The position numbers were made by a program, and so were the translations under genes. From positions 1 to 7,437 of the forward strand of contig DMUD01000161.1 of NCBI GenBank assembly GCA_003476475.1: a DNA stretch of 7,437 bases. Direction: 5' to 3'. Positions 5,950-7,437 of this stretch are shown in pieces. Origin of the DNA: Cytophagales bacterium. Lineage in GTDB: Bacteria; Bacteroidota; Bacteroidia; Cytophagales; UBA9547. Every line of letters begins with the position of its first letter. The first letter of the stretch is position 1. The notes below the pieces were generated by a model. That model searched no databases. It was not told where the DNA came from and saw only the letters and a program-made list of their open reading frames with translations.

Positions 5950-6798
5950 TTGCCACTTTCTTCTTTATTCTCGCACAAATTACACGAAGCCGATGACAAG
6001 TTGGTGAAGAGGTTGCAAAAGCAGGTCGCTACTGCCATTAAAGAATATCAACTTATAGAGCCAAACGACAAAGTGATGGTGTGCCTTTCGGGCGGTAAAG
6101 ACAGCTACACTATGCTCGACATGTTGCGTAGTTTTCAGCAGCGCGCGCCTTTTTCTTTCGATATTGTGGCGGTCAATCTTGACCAAAAGCAACCTGGTTT
6201 CCCTAAAGAGGTGTTGCCCAGCTATCTCAATGAATTGGGTGTGGAATATCGTATTGTAGAGCGTGATACCTACAGTATAGTGGTGGAAAAAGTGCCCGAA
6301 GGTAAAACGATGTGCAGTTTGTGTTCGCGACTGCGCAGGGGTGTGCTGTACACCACGGCCAAAGAACTGGGAGCTACTAAAATTGCACTTGGCCACCACA
6401 AAGAAGACATCTTAGAGACTTTTTTCCTGAACCTGTTTTTTGCGGGTAAATTGGAGGCCATGCCTGCCAAATTCAAAGCCGACAATGGTGAGAATGTAGT
6501 GATTCGTCCGCTGGCTTACTGTCATGAAAAAGACATAGCGCATTATGCAGGTTTACGGTCTTTTCCTATTATTCCTTGCAATTTGTGTGGTTCGCAACCC
6601 AACATGCAACGAAAAGTCATCAAACAAATGTTGGCCAAGTGGGAAGAAGAATATCCACATCGAACCGATGTGATTTTCACAGCTTTGCACAATGTGCACC
6701 CTTCACACTTGTTCGACCGCTCTATTTTCGATTTCGAACAACTAGTGCCATTGCTGAACGGCGAAGAAATAGTGCAAGATTTGGACGATGCGTTTTGA
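5950..6798 (+). CDS. ttcA: tRNA 2-thiocytidine(32) synthetase TtcA
   Basis: Installs sulfur at C2 of cytidine 32 in the anticodon loop of certain tRNAs, using ATP and an iron-sulfur cluster, in the cytoplasm. The 282-residue product follows E. coli TtcA closely. The adenylating PP-loop SGGKDS is at 47-52, then LDQKQPGFP (77-85), the cluster cysteines C122 and C125 in MCSLCSRLRRG, IALGHHKEDILETFFLN (145-161), RPLAYCHEKDI (186-196) and IPCNLCGSQPN (208-218) with the third ligand C213. It lacks most of the C-terminal tail of the roughly 311-residue E. coli enzyme, outside the catalytic core. The start is TTG at 5950: an in-frame stop lies at 5938-5940, no ATG, GTG or other TTG lies between them, and residues from about 10 onward already align with the E. 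coli N-terminus. A later start (TTG at codon 18) cannot be excluded. It has a likely promoter of its own and is convergent with the GNAT gene, 14 bp apart. Confidence 0.95.
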   Translation: MPLSSLFSHKLHEADDKLVKRLQKQVATAIKEYQLIEPNDKVMVCLSGGKDSYTMLDMLRSFQQRAPFSFDIVAVNLDQKQPGFPKEVLPSYLNELGVEYRIVERDTYSIVVEKVPEGKTMCSLCSRLRRGVLYTTAKELGATKIALGHHKEDILETFFLNLFFAGKLEAMPAKFKADNGENVVIRPLAYCHEKDIAHYAGLRSFPIIPCNLCGSQPNMQRKVIKQMLAKWEEEYPHRTDVIFTALHNVHPSHLFDRSIFDFEQLVPLLNGEEIVQDLDDAF

Positions 6799-6811
6799 CC
6801 TTGCGTCCAAA
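6780..6811. other. Inverted repeat spanning the ttcA stop codon, possible bidirectional terminator
   Basis: TTTGGACG (6780-6787) is perfectly complementary to CGTCCAAA (6804-6811), giving an eight-pair stem with a 16-base loop that holds the ttcA stop. The left arm is inside the last ttcA codons. On the plus strand a T run (CTTTTTC, 6818-6824) follows only after several bases, and on the minus strand no T run follows, so it is not a textbook intrinsic terminator. Its place between convergent genes suggests 3'-end formation. Confidence 0.35.
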
Positions 6812-6812
6812 A

Positions 6813-7437
6813 TTAGGCTTTTTCAGCTTTTAGGGGATGCCTTGTTTTCCAGCTGTCTGATTCCGAAAGGTTTTTATTGAAATAGCCAAAGGCACATTCT
6901 GCTAAGGTGTTTTTGAAACAGAGATAAGTGGTGTTGTAGTGTGGCACCGCCCCCAATATCGCTTTTGCTTCCAAAGAAGTTCGTCCAAGGGCAAGCTTAT
7001 TTTTCTCTTTCAAAATGGCTTCTTCCAATACTAAAAAATGGATGTAGAAATACAGATGGTGACTTTGGTTAAAAGCATAGTCTATTCCAATGTAATGCAC
7101 TTCCAATTTGCTACTCTGTTCGATGGTGCTGTAGAATGCTATCAGCTTTCCCTGAAGATACAATCCCTTCAACCTGAAGGTGTCGTCGCCAAGCTGCTTT
7201 TTGAGCAATTCGAAATAAGGTTCGGCCAAAGTGCCAAAGGCAAATGGCTGTCGCTGTATTACTTGCGTGTAAAGGGAATGCAAGGTGCTTTTTTGCGATT
7301 TTATTTCCTCCAAATCCATTTCTTTCACCACGATTTCGCTTGCCGACGAAAGGATTTTTTTTGCACGGGCGGCATATTTTTTTCCAAGGGCGGCACGATA
7401 GTCTAGCAGCGATTTCCACGAGGGCGAAATGGGCATT
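6813..7437 (-). CDS. GNAT-superfamily acyltransferase, FemAB/BioF2-like, C-terminal part, cut by right edge
   Basis: At least 207 residues on the minus strand, ending with TAA at 6813-6815. The frame stays open to the right edge. The Met at 7436 is probably internal, because the residues after it (SWKSLLDYRAALGKKYAARAK, about 6-26 counting from that Met) resemble the mid-protein W-x-x-Y-x-x-L-x-x-K-Y-R segment of this group. Further landmarks are LKGLYLQGKLIAFYS (about 89-103), a beta-strand pair typical of a GNAT fold, a His/Tyr-rich stretch near 114-132 (VHYIGIDY, then YFYIHF), and GRTSLEAKAILGA (151-163), which I associate with FemAB/BioF2-like GNAT proteins (Acetyltransf_6, DUF482 neighbours). 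Relatives transfer acyl or aminoacyl groups in cell-wall, lipid or polysaccharide synthesis; substrate cannot be told here. No signal peptide or membrane segment is seen in this part. It converges on ttcA. Confidence 0.6.
   Translation of the reverse strand, partial: MPISPSWKSLLDYRAALGKKYAARAKKILSSASEIVVKEMDLEEIKSQKSTLHSLYTQVIQRQPFAFGTLAEPYFELLKKQLGDDTFRLKGLYLQGKLIAFYSTIEQSSKLEVHYIGIDYAFNQSHHLYFYIHFLVLEEAILKEKNKLALGRTSLEAKAILGAVPHYNTTYLCFKNTLAECAFGYFNKNLSESDSWKTRHPLKAEKA

Noticed and set aside
1..7437. Mobile element, defence system, CRISPR array or RNA gene
   Set aside because: No transposase, integrase, nuclease, direct-repeat array, terminal inverted repeats or tRNA-like cloverleaf was seen; all sizeable genes fit common housekeeping, envelope or signalling families.

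Overview
The window looks like an ordinary chromosomal stretch from a member of the Bacteroidota, possibly the Cytophagales/Saprospiria side; I would not go below phylum with confidence. Three things point that way. No Shine-Dalgarno sequences precede the starts. Bacteroidota-type promoters of the form TTG-N-TAnnTTTG are present, the clearest one upstream of pfkB. The proteins read like that phylum, notably a 7TMR-DISM receptor fused to a SpoIIE-type phosphatase. Composition is moderately AT-rich. I see no insertion sequence, CRISPR array, tRNA, rRNA or prophage gene.

Layout. Positions 1-4902 hold four minus-strand genes, transcribed right to left. They are a WlbA-like Gfo/Idh/MocA sugar dehydrogenase (3898-4902), a 7TMR-DISM/SpoIIE phosphatase receptor (1714-3828), a PfkB-type 6-phosphofructokinase (692-1624) and the N-terminal two-thirds or less of a GT4 glycosyltransferase (1-593, cut by the left edge). 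A divergent intergenic region (4903-5108) hides a 37-residue ORF for a probable single-pass membrane peptide (4926-5039). The plus strand then carries a very basic CHAD-domain protein (5109-5888), a small hairpin terminator, a candidate promoter and ttcA (5950-6798), the tRNA C32 thiolase. Convergent with ttcA is the C-terminal part of a FemAB/BioF2-like GNAT acyltransferase (6813-7437, cut by the right edge).

How the genes relate. The dehydrogenase, the glycosyltransferase and perhaps the GNAT protein suit cell-surface glycan or envelope work. The receptor phosphatase would turn an envelope signal into a cytoplasmic dephosphorylation, most likely in a sigma-factor partner-switching pathway, but no STAS or anti-sigma partner is in the window. 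PfkB is central metabolism and TtcA is tRNA modification. The genes do not form one obvious pathway, and pfkB and probably ttcA have their own promoters.

I find no convincing undescribed multi-gene system. The best leads are the unannotated-size membrane peptide next to the stand-alone CHAD protein, the two 10-base homopolymer tracts (one inside the glycosyltransferase, one just ahead of the receptor start), the start-codon corrections, and the hairpin spanning the ttcA stop codon.
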